Assembly: GCA_022885665.1 (NCBI GenBank)
Contig: JAGQDJ010000633.1
Span: 1,116,001 to 1,180,000, forward strand
Direction of reading: 5' to 3'
DNA: 64,000 nt
Origin: Triops longicaudatus
Lineage: Eukaryota; Arthropoda; Branchiopoda; Notostraca; Triopsidae
Shown: positions 13,001-24,048 of the stretch, piece by piece
Position numbering within the stretch: the first letter of the stretch is position 1
How the letters are laid out: every line of letters starts with the position of its first letter
Notes under the pieces: model-generated
Seen by the model: only the letters and a program-made list of their open reading frames with translations
What the model was told of the DNA's origin: nothing
The model's database searches: none
Translations under genes and position numbers: made by a program

Positions 13001-16000
13001 GTATGGATAGAATCCGATTCTGTCAACCTCAGTTACGGAATCTCGCGATTATGTCAAACTTGATGGTTTATTTTGTTTATTTATTTACTTTAGTAACGAA
13101 GTTATTATACTTTGATTTTAACGCACGTACTTTACAGACAGTACGAGTTTTCCCTTAATTGTCACGCGAAAGTATAGCTGATTTATACAGCGCAATTTAT
13201 TTTTCGGTCGTTATTCCGTATTCGAATTTTTAAAATATTCCTGATGCACTAGACATGTGCATATGATTTTGTAACGTACCAATTGCCTAACATTAGATTA
13301 TATGCTAAAAGCTCTATCGTACAATATGTCTGTGTATGCATAAGCAGAATTTTCTTTACTATTTGAGTCCGCATCCTCCGTTGTATATAGAGATTTGAAG
13401 CCTGCGAAATAAAAACCATTGTTCTTATATCAATAGCTTTTCTTTTGTGTCAGAGCATTCATTTATATTGACGTAGATAAGTATTGGAGACAGAATTCTC
13501 TCTGTTCAATAATCTTGATAATGGAAACAGTCCTTTCGGTTTGTGCAATTTTTTTTGCGTTTGTTGTTTATGAAATGGCGGTTTGCTAAAATGTTACGAG
13601 AAGAAAAGTGCGAGCAGTGTCGTATAAAGGACCTTTAATCGATTCGGGATGGCTCGCCAGACAAATAACCTACCCAATATTTTCCTGTCGTGATCTTCCT
13701 TTGAGTCACTTTTTATAGTCAGTTTTTAACACACTCCTGGAGCTTCATTATTCTTTTTGTCTGGATGAAAGAAATCAGCTTGCAGCTGCAATTCTCCGAT
13801 TCCATTCATCAATTTCTGCCAGCTCTTCTTTTCTTCTTACGATTCATAGCCGAAACACCAGTTTTTATAAGAAAATCAGGAACACCGCTTTGAAAATAAA
13901 ATTTTTGACATACGTCATTGGCAGATGTGTGCGAACTTTGTAACGGTTTGAAGTTTTACGAGATCTTCTTCCGTCAGCTTGAATTTGTGTCTTTTTCCTA
14001 GTGCAGGCTTGTAATTCCAGTACCTCCTGTAGGAATCGAACATTTGGCCACGAAAATTTCAACGTGAGTCTGACAAAGTAGGAGTAGTAAAACAATTTTA
14101 AAGAGAGCCTTTGTTCTGCTTATAGCTTTTCTGTTTTGTCGCCATTGCTGTTCTGTTTGGAACATTTATAACACCAGATTCCGTTTGCTCAACCGCTAAC
14201 ATGAGGCGAAAAGAAGGCGCTTTCAAAACTAGTGAGTAAACGACGGCAGAAGCGAGACAACAAGGGCTAGTTATGAACGTTTCGCAATTTACCGGCATTA
14301 GTAGGTTCGACGTAGTTTCTTTCCTTCCACATGGGATCATCATGTCCCATTCGCTAGCTGGAATTGAGCTGACACAAGCAGAGTAATGCTGAAGAAAAAT
14401 AATAATTGCTAGCGTGATGAGTTGTCAAAATTTCTGTAAATAAGACAGTTGGTTCTTATCACAGCTGCATTACACGCAACTCTGGATGAAACAAGCAAGA
14501 AGAAAATCAAGTTTCATGCACACCGGTTTGACTAAAGCTAGTGAACAAGCATTTTTTTACCAATGAAAACTCACGAACCTAACAAATATAGCAAATTCTT
14601 ATCATAAGAATCTTCATCATCCACGGACGAGTGAAGTGCAGCTGCTTCATCTGATAAACGAGATCAATAAAGACAGCCTTAGAATCTGTCCATTCGCTAT
14701 TGCTATACAATAGAACTTTGTTACGAAATCTGCTTCCAAAGGAGTTGCGTCTCCTTTTGGTGGCTATGGCTGCAGCTTAAATCTTGACGCCTTTAATGGT
14801 AAAGACTTGTAGTGTGTTGCATTTACTTATGGTCATTAGATATTTTCTTTATTAATTTTGAGTTTGTTTCGCGCTTTAATCCGTATAGTGCATTGATTTC
14901 CTTTGAGTGATGCTAAAACATGCATAAATAATTAGCTTAGATATGCGTAAGTAATTAAGAGTTACCAAAGTATGATAGTTTTGACCTTTGCTTGTATTCG
15001 TCCTACTTAAAAATGAAGCTGGTTTTGAGTAGGAAAATGCTTGTTGAATCACATGGAATGTTCAGGAGGGAAACGAAAAAAGATAAAAAATGTGGAGGGG
15101 TGCTTAAAAGCTTCTTTACTCTTTTTCACAGGCCAAAGAAATACCCGCCAAAGATATGTCAGGGACCTCTGATCCTTATGTACGTGTCACCTTATTGCCT
15201 GATAAGAAACATCGACTTGAAACCAAAATCAAACGAAGAACACTGCATCCACGGTGGAATGAAACCTTCTATTTCGAAGGTATTGCCTTTTCGTTCCTTA
15301 TTTTGTATGATAAACTCGTGCATGCATAGTCGGGGTATTGTTTTACCTTGCAACTTAGCTGTCATGTTGATTGACTTTACGGATTCAAACTGTGAAGCTT
15401 GAATTCGTATGAATGCCGTGGTTGCTCAATAAACGGAAAAGCACAAGAGAAGGACACGAAGCAATTGCCCTTGGCGCTGCCTCTTGTTAATTAACTGACG
15501 CGATATCCTTTGATGCCGTACAGCATTGATTAGTCCTGCCACACGCTTGTCAATAAAATGTCCACCAGTAACAGAGCACCACTAATCAGTTTTCATAAAC
15601 ACGCTGTGCTTTATTTTTCGATGAGAGCAGCGTTTACGTTACTGATTAGGAACCGCAACATCGATTTTGGACTACCATATGATGTGTGTGAACCGAGTAT
15701 GTCTTTGTAGAGGTATTGTTTATTACGTTTTTACGAGCACGGCCAGGTTGCTTAATGGTCGGGGTCAAAGTTTTGCCGAGCTCCACTCAGTAAATGGAGT
15801 ATGTTGAAAGCTTGAAGATTCAAAAGTACAAATAAATTGCGTTGATTAATAGTTGCAACACGTCCTTCAGATGACACTTTTTTTATTTTGTTATAGTTTT
15901 TACCCATTTCTGTAAGCCAATTCTTTATTCCGTTTGAATTTTCGTGCATTTTTTCCCTTCAGGTTTTCCGATACAGAAACTTCAAAGTCGAGTTCTACAC

Positions 16001-17211
16001 CTCCATGTATTTGATTATGACCGATTTTCCAGGGATGACTCAATTGGAGAAGTATTTTTACCTCTTTGCCAGGTATGTTTACCATTATTTACAAATGATT
16101 TTTGTACTCGGTTTGTCCTTTACATTGGTAAGTACATTAAATTATCTTTAGTTTAATGGTTCCCGTTGATTTTCCTTTGAACTTTAAATTGTAAGCTGTT
16201 GCTAACCTCTTTCTAACTTCGTTACGATCGTGGTAATTCCCAGATTTGACAGAAGACTTCTCGGAACTTGCAAAAATATGACCATTTCTATTTTGTGTAC
16301 CACACTGTCTACCGAGACCATCGTTAAACTGCGAGTCATTTATCTCCACTCAGATATACGCAACTATCGTAGAAGGATATGTGCCTTTTACCATATTTCC
16401 ATGATAATTTTATCCTTAAAAATATTTGAGTGGTTCGTGCTGTTAAAATTTACACATATTATTTATGCGAACGTTTTTCACTTCACTTCATTTATTTTTT
16501 AAAATTTTTTTTTTATTTTTTCTAGGTCGATTTCTCGGACAAACCTGTGTTCTGGAAAGCCCTAAAGCCGCCGCTAAAGGACAAATGTGGCGAACTTCTC
16601 ATTTCACTTTGTTACCACCCAACCAACTCCACGTTAACATTAACAGCGTTAAAAGCCAGAAACCTAAAAGCGAAAGACATAAATGGGAAATCAGGTACAG
16701 AGCTATTTACTCTCGAGTAATCATTTCGTAAAAATCCCTCGCATTGTTCGCTTGAGAGAAATATTTCCCGTGGGATGCTCTCGAAAAAATAAAATGTCTT
16801 ATCCGAAATGTTACAACTTATTTTGTTACAGATCCGTACGTGAAAGTATGGCTGCAATTTGGTGACAAGCGCGTTGAGAAGCGGAAGACACCTGTTTATA
16901 AATGTACTTTGGAACCCGTTTTCAACGAAACCTTTACGTTTGATGTGCCGTGGGAGAAAATTCGGGAGTGTTCTTTGGATATACGTGTGATGGACTTTGA
17001 TAATATTGGGCGAAATGAGCTAATCGGACGTATCCTACTGGCTGGTAATAATTTCAATTTAGTAATGACGCTTTCTGTGGAACTTATGTGACCTTTTTTC
17101 GAATTATTAGCTAAAAACAGTACAGGAGCATCTGAAACGAAGCATTGGCAGGACATGATTGCCAAGCCTCGGCAAGCAGTTGTCCAGTGGCATCGCTTAA
17201 AGCCAGAATAA
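7039..17211 (+). CDS. SYT7: Synaptotagmin-7-like Ca2+ sensor
   Basis: Tandem C2-domain protein for Ca2+-triggered membrane fusion. Coding exons: 7039-7256 (tentative), 9344-9614, 11347-11487, 15132-15279, 15963-16072, 16526-16694, 16832-17044, 17111-17211; 456 residues. C2A (about 187-312) keeps all five Ca2+ ligands (D218, D224, D277, D279, D285). C2B (about 313-450) has D347, D353, D407 and D409, but E415 at the fifth site. The C-terminal QWHRLKP matches the synaptotagmin WHxL motif. Blocks such as NVGQIQFSLEYDF, AKDMSGTSDPYV, DYDRFSRDDSIGEV and HWQDMIAKPRQ are closest to SYT7. Exon 1 supplies a hydrophobic segment (LLFLALIFSASVSA) and its phase-2 end fits exon 2, but its GTGTGG donor is weak; otherwise translation could start at 9357. 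An in-frame start at 6877 would add 54 residues. Introns reach 3.6 kb, far longer than in the other genes. Confidence 0.88.
9647..9690 (+). repeat. Two-copy 22-bp tandem repeat
   Basis: Two adjacent perfect copies of an AT-rich 22-mer beginning TTCGATTTTACATAATAAAT lie 33 bp after the 5' splice site of the synaptotagmin exon ending at 9614. They look like a simple local duplication. No function is implied. Confidence 0.85.
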
Positions 17212-18510
17212 CGCAAGTTTTCAGTTTAGTCCTTCTATCGGATTCTTTCTCCAAACCTGGTGGAGCCGAACATCAATTACGAACATCGGACGACCAACTT
17301 GTTAAAACCAAGCCGGCCCCTATGCTTACACTCGTCTCTTTGCGTTGACCGCAGCATCCACACATTTCACTTTGACTACCGTACTGTTCCCTTACGAAGA
17401 AGTAGTGGCCAATTTAGGAAAATGTATTTTTTTCTTTGCTTTGATGTACGTGATAGTAGTATAAATTACAGGGCTGGTTACCTGCGAAATATCTTTTAAA
17501 GAGAACTAACCTGCGCTCGCCACTAGTTTCAGTGTTCTTTTATCAAAGAATTAATTTCACATATCATTCATTCTGTTGCCAAACTATAATGCTTGCTTGT
17601 GTTGTTAACCTTTACTGTTCTGTTTTAATTATGGTGTCATCGTGCTAGAATGTAGGATTGCACCGGTGTTTTTCTTGGGCTGAGGTTTTCGGGCTGTTGT
17701 CGAAATTTGAGTCAGATGAAAGCGAATGTATTTTGTAAAGAAGCGTATGTAATTTTTGTGGTAGTCTGTACAATTAGCGAGAAAATATAACTGAGCAAAT
17801 TAACTATCGGCACATAAAATACAGCGAAAATGTGAACTACCCTAGTGACGATGTTCTTCATCAATATTGCTCTTGTTGGGGTCACAGTACATCCACCATA
17901 CCAACCTTGCAGAAAATCGACGAAAGGGTTAGTTATAGATGTGATGGAACTTACTTTACTGGAAATGTCCTGTTCAGTCTACGGTGGTAAAATTTTGGAA
18001 ATTTTCGGCTGGTCTTTGGTGAATACTCCAATAATACTCCAATAACTTCTTTTGAATCCTGTGACGGTAAGTGGAGTTCTGGGCAGTTAAATAAGGGCAT
18101 TACAAACTCAAATGTTCATGAGCATCTAGTCTACAGCAGTAACGACGTTCGCTCGAATAATTAGTCGTCCTTTTTTGTCGAAAAAGAAAGACAAATCGTA
18201 GTAAATATGCGAAATATGTGGGTCACAAATTCTAGCCGACATTCAAGTAGATTCGCCGTACTCTGTATGCGATAAGATTCTAATTATTCCAAGCTCGTAC
18301 ATCGGAATAACACAAAAATGCTCTAGGTCGTACTATATTGCAATTTGCGTGAACCTTAATTGTTGACTCAACGATATCTACGGCAAGACATTATGGAGCT
18401 AACGTATGCTTCGCCAATATTAATTCATTTATACTTACGAAAAAGACATTACGAAGCCACTTACACGCTTCACTCGTTATTTACAGATTTCTCATTTTAA
18501 TTATATAGAA
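17212..18510. other. 3' flank of the synaptotagmin gene, no further gene
   Basis: This stretch contains the untranslated tail of the synaptotagmin gene and unassigned sequence. I found no clear AATAAA signal, no conserved reading frame and no RNA gene. The small open frames at 17845-18045 and 18574-18969 have no recognisable content. Confidence 0.5.
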
Positions 18511-18692
18511 GCTTCAGAATATATGAAAGAAAATGGCCGAGCGGTATAAGGCGAAACTAGCAACTAGTAATTCATGCTTCTGAATTCGTTATGTAGAAGC
18601 TTCAATCGCTTATCATATATGAAAAAATGGTCGAGCGGTATAAGGCACAGTTTTGAGTCCGTTGGGTCGTGGGTTCGAGCCCTCCCACATGT
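18511..18692 (+). pseudogene. Tandem tRNA-like fragments (tRNA pseudogenes or SINE heads)
   Basis: Two copies of a unit start with GAAGCTTC and carry a box-A-like tRNA D-arm: TGGCCGAGCGGTATAAGGC near 18538 and TGGTCGAGCGGTATAAGGC at 18628-18646. The second copy also has a box-B-like TPsiC arm, GGTTCGAGCCC at 18672-18682. T8 to T54 spacing is 46 nt, exactly as in an ordinary tRNA. The anticodon position would read GAG (Leu) with a poorly paired stem. The acceptor strands (18621-18627 and 18686-18692) do not pair and one T-stem pair is mismatched. It is therefore not a functional tRNA, but it keeps the layout of an internal pol III promoter. Confidence 0.55.
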
Positions 18693-18758
18693 ACGAATTT
18701 TATTCAACATTATTCCTATACTGGCGTATGGCACCATCCCACGACTGAGTTCCTACTT

Positions 18759-18837
18759 GGCTTGGATTCTATCCCTATACTCGCTTCTGTCATACCTGGG
18801 TTCCCAGGTAAGAGAGTATCGAGTTAGGAGCCAAGCC
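18759..18837. repeat. Imperfect 79-nt hairpin
   Basis: Three nested complementary blocks: GGCTTGG 18759-18765 with CCAAGCC 18831-18837, ACTCG 18779-18783 with CGAGT 18820-18824, and ACCTGGG 18794-18800 with CCCAGGT 18803-18809. The internal loop between the two inner blocks is symmetric (10 and 10 nt); the outer one is not (13 and 6 nt). It lies about 65 bp after the tRNA-like fragments and could be part of the same mobile unit. The terminal loop is too tight for a typical pre-miRNA. Confidence 0.45.
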
Positions 18838-20654
18838 AGGGAGGAGCCACCAAGACCAGGAAGGGGTAGGGTGGAGCTCTTATTTTTCTCGATTTTCGAA
18901 GGGGACCCCCTTTGCTTACCATTGAATCAAATGGAAAATAGCCCAGAAAACATCTTTTTAGACCCGTAAGTAAGCCACGCCTATTTTTTCAGCTTTCCAC
19001 CAATGAGACACCAGGGTTTTCGCGGGAAAGTCAAGCTTATTGGCGGTAAATTAGAAAACACGGAAAATTTTTCGTAAGGGCTTTTTCGCAGCTATTTTTT
19101 ATTTTTATTTTTTTTTACAATTGTTATAACATTAGAAAATCCTCATTTTTCGTGACACAACCCTTTAATTTTGTAAGAAAAAAAAACAATTTTTTCGCCG
19201 ACAAGGAAATAAAGTAATCGTCTTTTCGGAATGCTAAAAATTGTAGTTGTGTATTTCGCAATCATTACATACACGGAAAGTAGCACATAAAACGAATCTA
19301 TAGAGCAAATTCGTGCTAAAAGATGATTTTTCGTTCAAATTAAACGACCAATAAGGTGAATCTTGGGTTTGAAATGATGAACGAACGAAAGACCAAACTG
19401 ACACCATGCCTCCATAAACAATTTCTGGTATCCTCAAGGGTCAAATTGCTCCTTACGGAGTCCCAGTTCCGCAAATCAAGCCACACTAACGCCCAGTTCA
19501 CCTCAAAACCACGGATGATTTAAAACCGTTTTTCAGGAAAAAAAAAATTAAATCAGTATCACAGTAGGGTTTAAAATTTTACCTATAACACGAATTGTAA
19601 ATGCAAGTAGGCACTATTTAGGTAGATTTTCCAAAATGAAAGGGTAACTTCCTACTGATGAACCAAAAAAAAAAACGTTCCAAGTCTAATAAGGCGATAA
19701 AATTAATAGCCCATTGATGCTGCCAATCTGAGTAATTACCTTTGAGCAAGAACTGAAAACACGTTCAACTGGTCCACGAGTAGGCACTGGATGAAATTCT
19801 ACTTCCAACAAAACTCAAATGCTCCATATACTCGTGCTTGCCCATGCAAAACACCGACTCGGTAAAAAAAAGTATAATAACTATGGTCAAAAATCGTCAA
19901 ATACAGTCAGTGAAATTAAGCCTCCCAAATAAAAACCCCTACGTTCCAATTATTCCTACCAGTTCCAGTAAATCAAAGTGAAGCAAACGTCTGTAACGCC
20001 ATTCCAAGGAAAAATACAAACGTAGACAAAAACTGCTCCGAAACTTTTCTGTCCAGCAGGCATGTCCCACCACAGCTCTCGCAAATTTGCATGTGCTCTG
20101 AAAAAAAAATTTAATTCTTACAAAACTAAAGCTAAGCAAGAAAATAACTATCCTCGTTTAAATCAAAAATTGCGTCTTGAGTCTCACACTGTAGCACATC
20201 TATACGACGAAAACGTAGTGCGCCCCACTGGCAGTACCGCGCCGAAGCCTTTAGAAATTGAGAAGCGTTGCAACAAGCGAATGACAAGCGAGCAAGATGA
20301 GCTTCACTTGCATTTACGGCTACTTCCTTCAACTAGTATCACCACTTCAGCTCAGCTTCCTGTAAGACCAGAGGTACAACTGGATTCCATGCAGCGTAAA
20401 GCAGCCTTTCGATTTGATGTGCGCATATCTGTATATTATATAACATAAGAACATAAAGTCTACGCGCTACCCTAACAAAATAATCCCCTTTGTCTTTTAG
20501 ACACGCGCTGTCATTCAAAAAGAAACGATTGGGTACCGACAATGAATTAACAAACTTTTTTAAGGTCGTTGCCATAGATATTTTCCAACTTTTAGATCAT
20601 CAAGTCCAGAACAGGAAATTTTGTCAAATAAAACACCATACCAATACCCCACCC
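18838..20654. other. Intergenic, one unassigned open frame
   Basis: AT-rich sequence between the tRNA-like cluster and the 3' end of CLPX. An open frame at 20062-20448 (plus, 128 codons, lysine- and leucine-rich) is the longest here. It matches no family I know, has no convincing splice sites, and is not annotated as a gene. No AATAAA signal for CLPX was recognised on the minus strand. Confidence 0.45.
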
Positions 20655-23158
20655 TCACTTAGCTTCTGCTCTAGCGGCTTCATGAATCTCATCTTCTTCT
20701 GTATTTGTTGGTGGTGCCCGAATGTATGTTGGACCGCATTTTCCCAAGACTGTCTCCTTCGTAATATGTACGGTTTCGATGTCCGAACCGGGAATTTCGA
20801 ACATAGCCTCCAACAGCAGATTTTCCTAAAGGGTGCAAAATACACGACTTAGAATGGCCAAACATGCATAAAACTGACATACCAAAATCGCACGAAGACC
20901 TCTTGCTCCCGTTTTCTTTTCCATCGCTTGTTCAGCAATGCACTCTAAGGCCTCCGTAGAAAACGTTAAGTTTACCTAATTGATTAAAGACCATGAGAGC
21001 TTCTTTTCATGTAAAGGATCCAAAAAAATATCCGAAGTCTCACTTTGTCCATGCCAAATAACATTTGGTACTGTGGCACTAATGCATTTTTTGGCTCAGA
21101 AAGAATGCGAACCAGCATGTCTTTCGTTAGAGAATGGAAAGGCACTATAACTGGGAATCGGCCGACGAACTCCGGAATCATACCAAACTCAATCAAGTCA
21201 CGTGCTTCAACATCTCGTAAAAAAGCGTCTCGCTCAGCGTTGTCTTCCACTGTTGACTCACCCTCCGTCTACGCCAGTCACATATTAATAAGTAACGCAA
21301 ACTCAGAGCACAAACCCAGAGCTGACTGCTGACATACCTGGCTTGCCAATCCTGCTTGAGTAGCAGATCTCCTACCTTCACCCCGCACGGCGACTTCGTC
21401 AGCTGGACCGGAACCAAAACCCAAATAACGTTCATGTTTTCGCCGAGATACAATGCGATCTAACCCAGTGTACGCTCCAGATGCAACGAAAAGAATATTC
21501 GTCGTGTCAACTTGTATAGTCTCGCCACGAAGTTTACGTGGGGAATTGCGTTCAGGAACGTTCACCAGAGTTCCTTCCAACATCTTCAGCATACCCTGCT
21601 GTACTCCTTCACCACCAACATCACGAAGTTGATGAATGCCGGGAACTGCGCCAATTTTATCTACTTCATCCAAGAAAACGATGCCTTGCTGGGCTCTTTC
21701 GACATTATAATTTGCATCCTACACGACAAAAGAAAAAAAAAATAGTACTATTTTCCCAGTCCACAGACAATAAATTCGTAATACCTGTAACAATTTTGCA
21801 ATAACGCTTTCAATATCTTCACCAACATAGCCGGCTTGTGTTAACGTTGTACAATCGCAAATGGCAAAGGGGATATCTAAACACTGTGCTATGGTTTGAG
21901 CTAACAAGGTCTTTCCTATAAAACAATGAGAAACAAAAGATTGAGTTACAGACGAACTCAATAAAAGTCAGCCAAAGCTTAGCTCACGCTGATATACGTA
22001 TATATTCAGAAAATAATAATTAAAAATTCATTTAAAGAAGTGCAGAAGAACTCCCGCCCAAATCTGAGCGGGTATGGATGTTTACGTACCGGATCCAGTT
22101 GGCCCCAGCATTAAAATATTGCTCTTTTCAAGCCGCAAAGTATGAACCGAACTCTCAAGCACTTCACTGCCTGTTGGACTGGTGGCCTTTGCATCCACTA
22201 TTTGTTCCGTTCCGCCGATGCTAGAGCTTTGAGACTGAGACTGATAGTTGACTCCTGATACACCCAGGGCACTGCTGTGACCCATGCCTGCCATGTGTAA
22301 CAACTCTACATTCATGTACACCAGAATAGAGTACTACGTATATGCCGATAAGCATAATAACATACCTGCCCATGCCTGGGGTGTGCCTTTGCCTTTGCCA
22401 TTCATTTCTTGTCCATTTCCTTCCGCTTCTTCGTTCTTTCGCGCTTGACTTGGTGCTAAGTTATTGAAAATTCTTTTGTAGTGATTGTATACAGCTACCG
22501 ACAGAACTTTCTTGGCTCTTTCTTGTCCAACCACGTGCCGATTAAGATATTCGTAGATCTTGGAATGTATGAAAGGAAGTCAAGAGAATGTTAGTCGCGA
22601 ACAAAAGCCTACAGTATTTACCTTCTTTGGTGGAGGCGGGGGTTTTCGGAAAACACCACCTTTAACTTCGGGTTCTTTCGGCTCTTTTACACTTTTACGT
22701 TGGTCCACATCAGAAAGCACGACGAAGAAGTGGTGGCATTTCTCGCATTTAACAAACCGTGTAGATGCTAGCAAATACACACAATTAATCTACCCCACGG
22801 GCTAGTTAGCAAAATAAGCAGTGTACTTACAAACAAAAGTCTCTACGTTGGTGCAAGGGTTCCCACATTTGGGGCAACAAAATTGCGAATTTCCATCTTT
22901 ATTGTTACTTCCTCCTCGAGAGCCTCTCCTCAAGCCTTCTGGAGCTTTGTTGCTGCCACCATTGCTCGGCGTATCCGTTCCTCCATTAGTTGCCAAGACG
23001 GATGTCGTGCACAAGGTCCTAGAAAGGCCCTGCTGAGTGTTGGTAATGCATGGTTGAAGCCGCACTGTACCCCATACCCAAGCTATGGTAACAAAGACAG
23101 AGTTATGTAAAACTTCATGACCTGTGAACGCAATTACCTTGTAGACTTCTCCTACCAT
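20655..23158 (-). CDS. CLPX: Mitochondrial ATP-dependent Clp protease ATPase subunit ClpX
   Basis: AAA+ unfoldase that feeds substrates to ClpP in the mitochondrial matrix. Exons on the minus strand: 23158-22831, 22767-22622, 22558-22366, 22305-22090, 21915-21785, 21718-21338, 21268-21044, 20975-20883, 20825-20655; 627 residues (human about 633). Order of features: an Arg-containing, Ser/Thr-rich N-terminus typical of a mitochondrial presequence; a C4 zinc-binding domain with CPKC and CEKC pairs, split by a phase-1 intron; Walker A GPTGSGKT (about 290-297) across an intron; the pore-loop segment TQAGYVGEDIES; Walker B VFLDEVDK (about 352-359); sensor region RKLRGE and DTTNILFVASGA; and a C-terminal GARGLRAIL small domain. 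All junction phases agree. The start at 23158 is the first in-frame ATG and is the least certain part. Confidence 0.95.
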
Positions 23159-24048
23159 GACTTTTACCTCTCGCAAGGAACGGAATTATTTTTGCTGCCG
23201 TCTGCCACTGACAACGAACTGTTGACATGGTCAACAAATGAAGCACTTATCAAATCAACAAAAAGATTATACGTAGTTGCTCAACTAGTGTTTATATCTG
23301 GTACAGCTGATTCAAGACTATTTGTTCACCTTCACCGAAAGATGGCGCGGGTGTTCCATAAAACTTTTTTTCCTCAACCCAACATGAATATTTGGTTCCA
23401 GGGGTTGACCAAAATATGTCTAAGAGAAAATCTGTATATAAAAAAAATAGGGGATGGTATGGTACTGTCATTGTTACTTTGCCAAGTCACAAATCCAATT
23501 ATTTTTAGGACATTTTAAAGTTTTCAGTACTCACCTACTCAGTTTTTCTCTTCGTAACAACCCTTTTCAGTGACGATATGTTCGGAGCTTCAAGTTTCAT
23601 ACGTACAGTATTTCTACGTAATGTTTTATGGAATCGTTTATGCAACAACATAATACGGGGTATCGTTGGAGCTGCCAAATATGTGAACAGCTCTATGCAT
23701 GTTAGCAAATACGAGTAATTCGCGTACACGCGAAGCCCGATGCAGTGTGTCAAAGAGAAGTCACAAGTTACTTCCTGAAATTGCTTAGGTTGAAACTCTA
23801 CAATAGTTTGTAAGACTATCTGGAATTAACGCTCAAAACATGTTTTGCCGTGAAGAATTCATTGCTGGCCACCAAGTATACAAGAATTCACCCCAAATAA
23901 ATTACCGTATGCGTCCTTCTGTTAAATACGAAGGATTGAAGGCCTTCCAATGTGAAGCGAATAACAATAGTCACAGGCAGGAGGGGAACATAGCCAATTC
24001 TCCGGTTACACATGCGTCTAACGCGGAGTGAACTCAAAAAGTGCCAGT
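23159..24048. other. Gap between CLPX and TARS1, no gene seen
   Basis: It holds the CLPX 5' flank and the TARS1 3' flank; both genes are transcribed leftward. An open frame at 23117-23518 (plus) overlaps the CLPX 5' end and is not family-like. No promoter or polyadenylation motif stands out. Confidence 0.5.

Noticed and set aside
18621..18692. Functional tRNA-Leu(GAG) gene
   Set aside because: Box A, box B and spacing are good, but the acceptor strands do not pair, the anticodon stem is mismatched and no T-rich terminator follows closely.
20062..20448. 128-codon plus-strand frame as a gene
   Set aside because: No family resemblance, low-complexity lysine-rich start and no supporting splice or poly(A) signals; it could be chance in AT-rich DNA.
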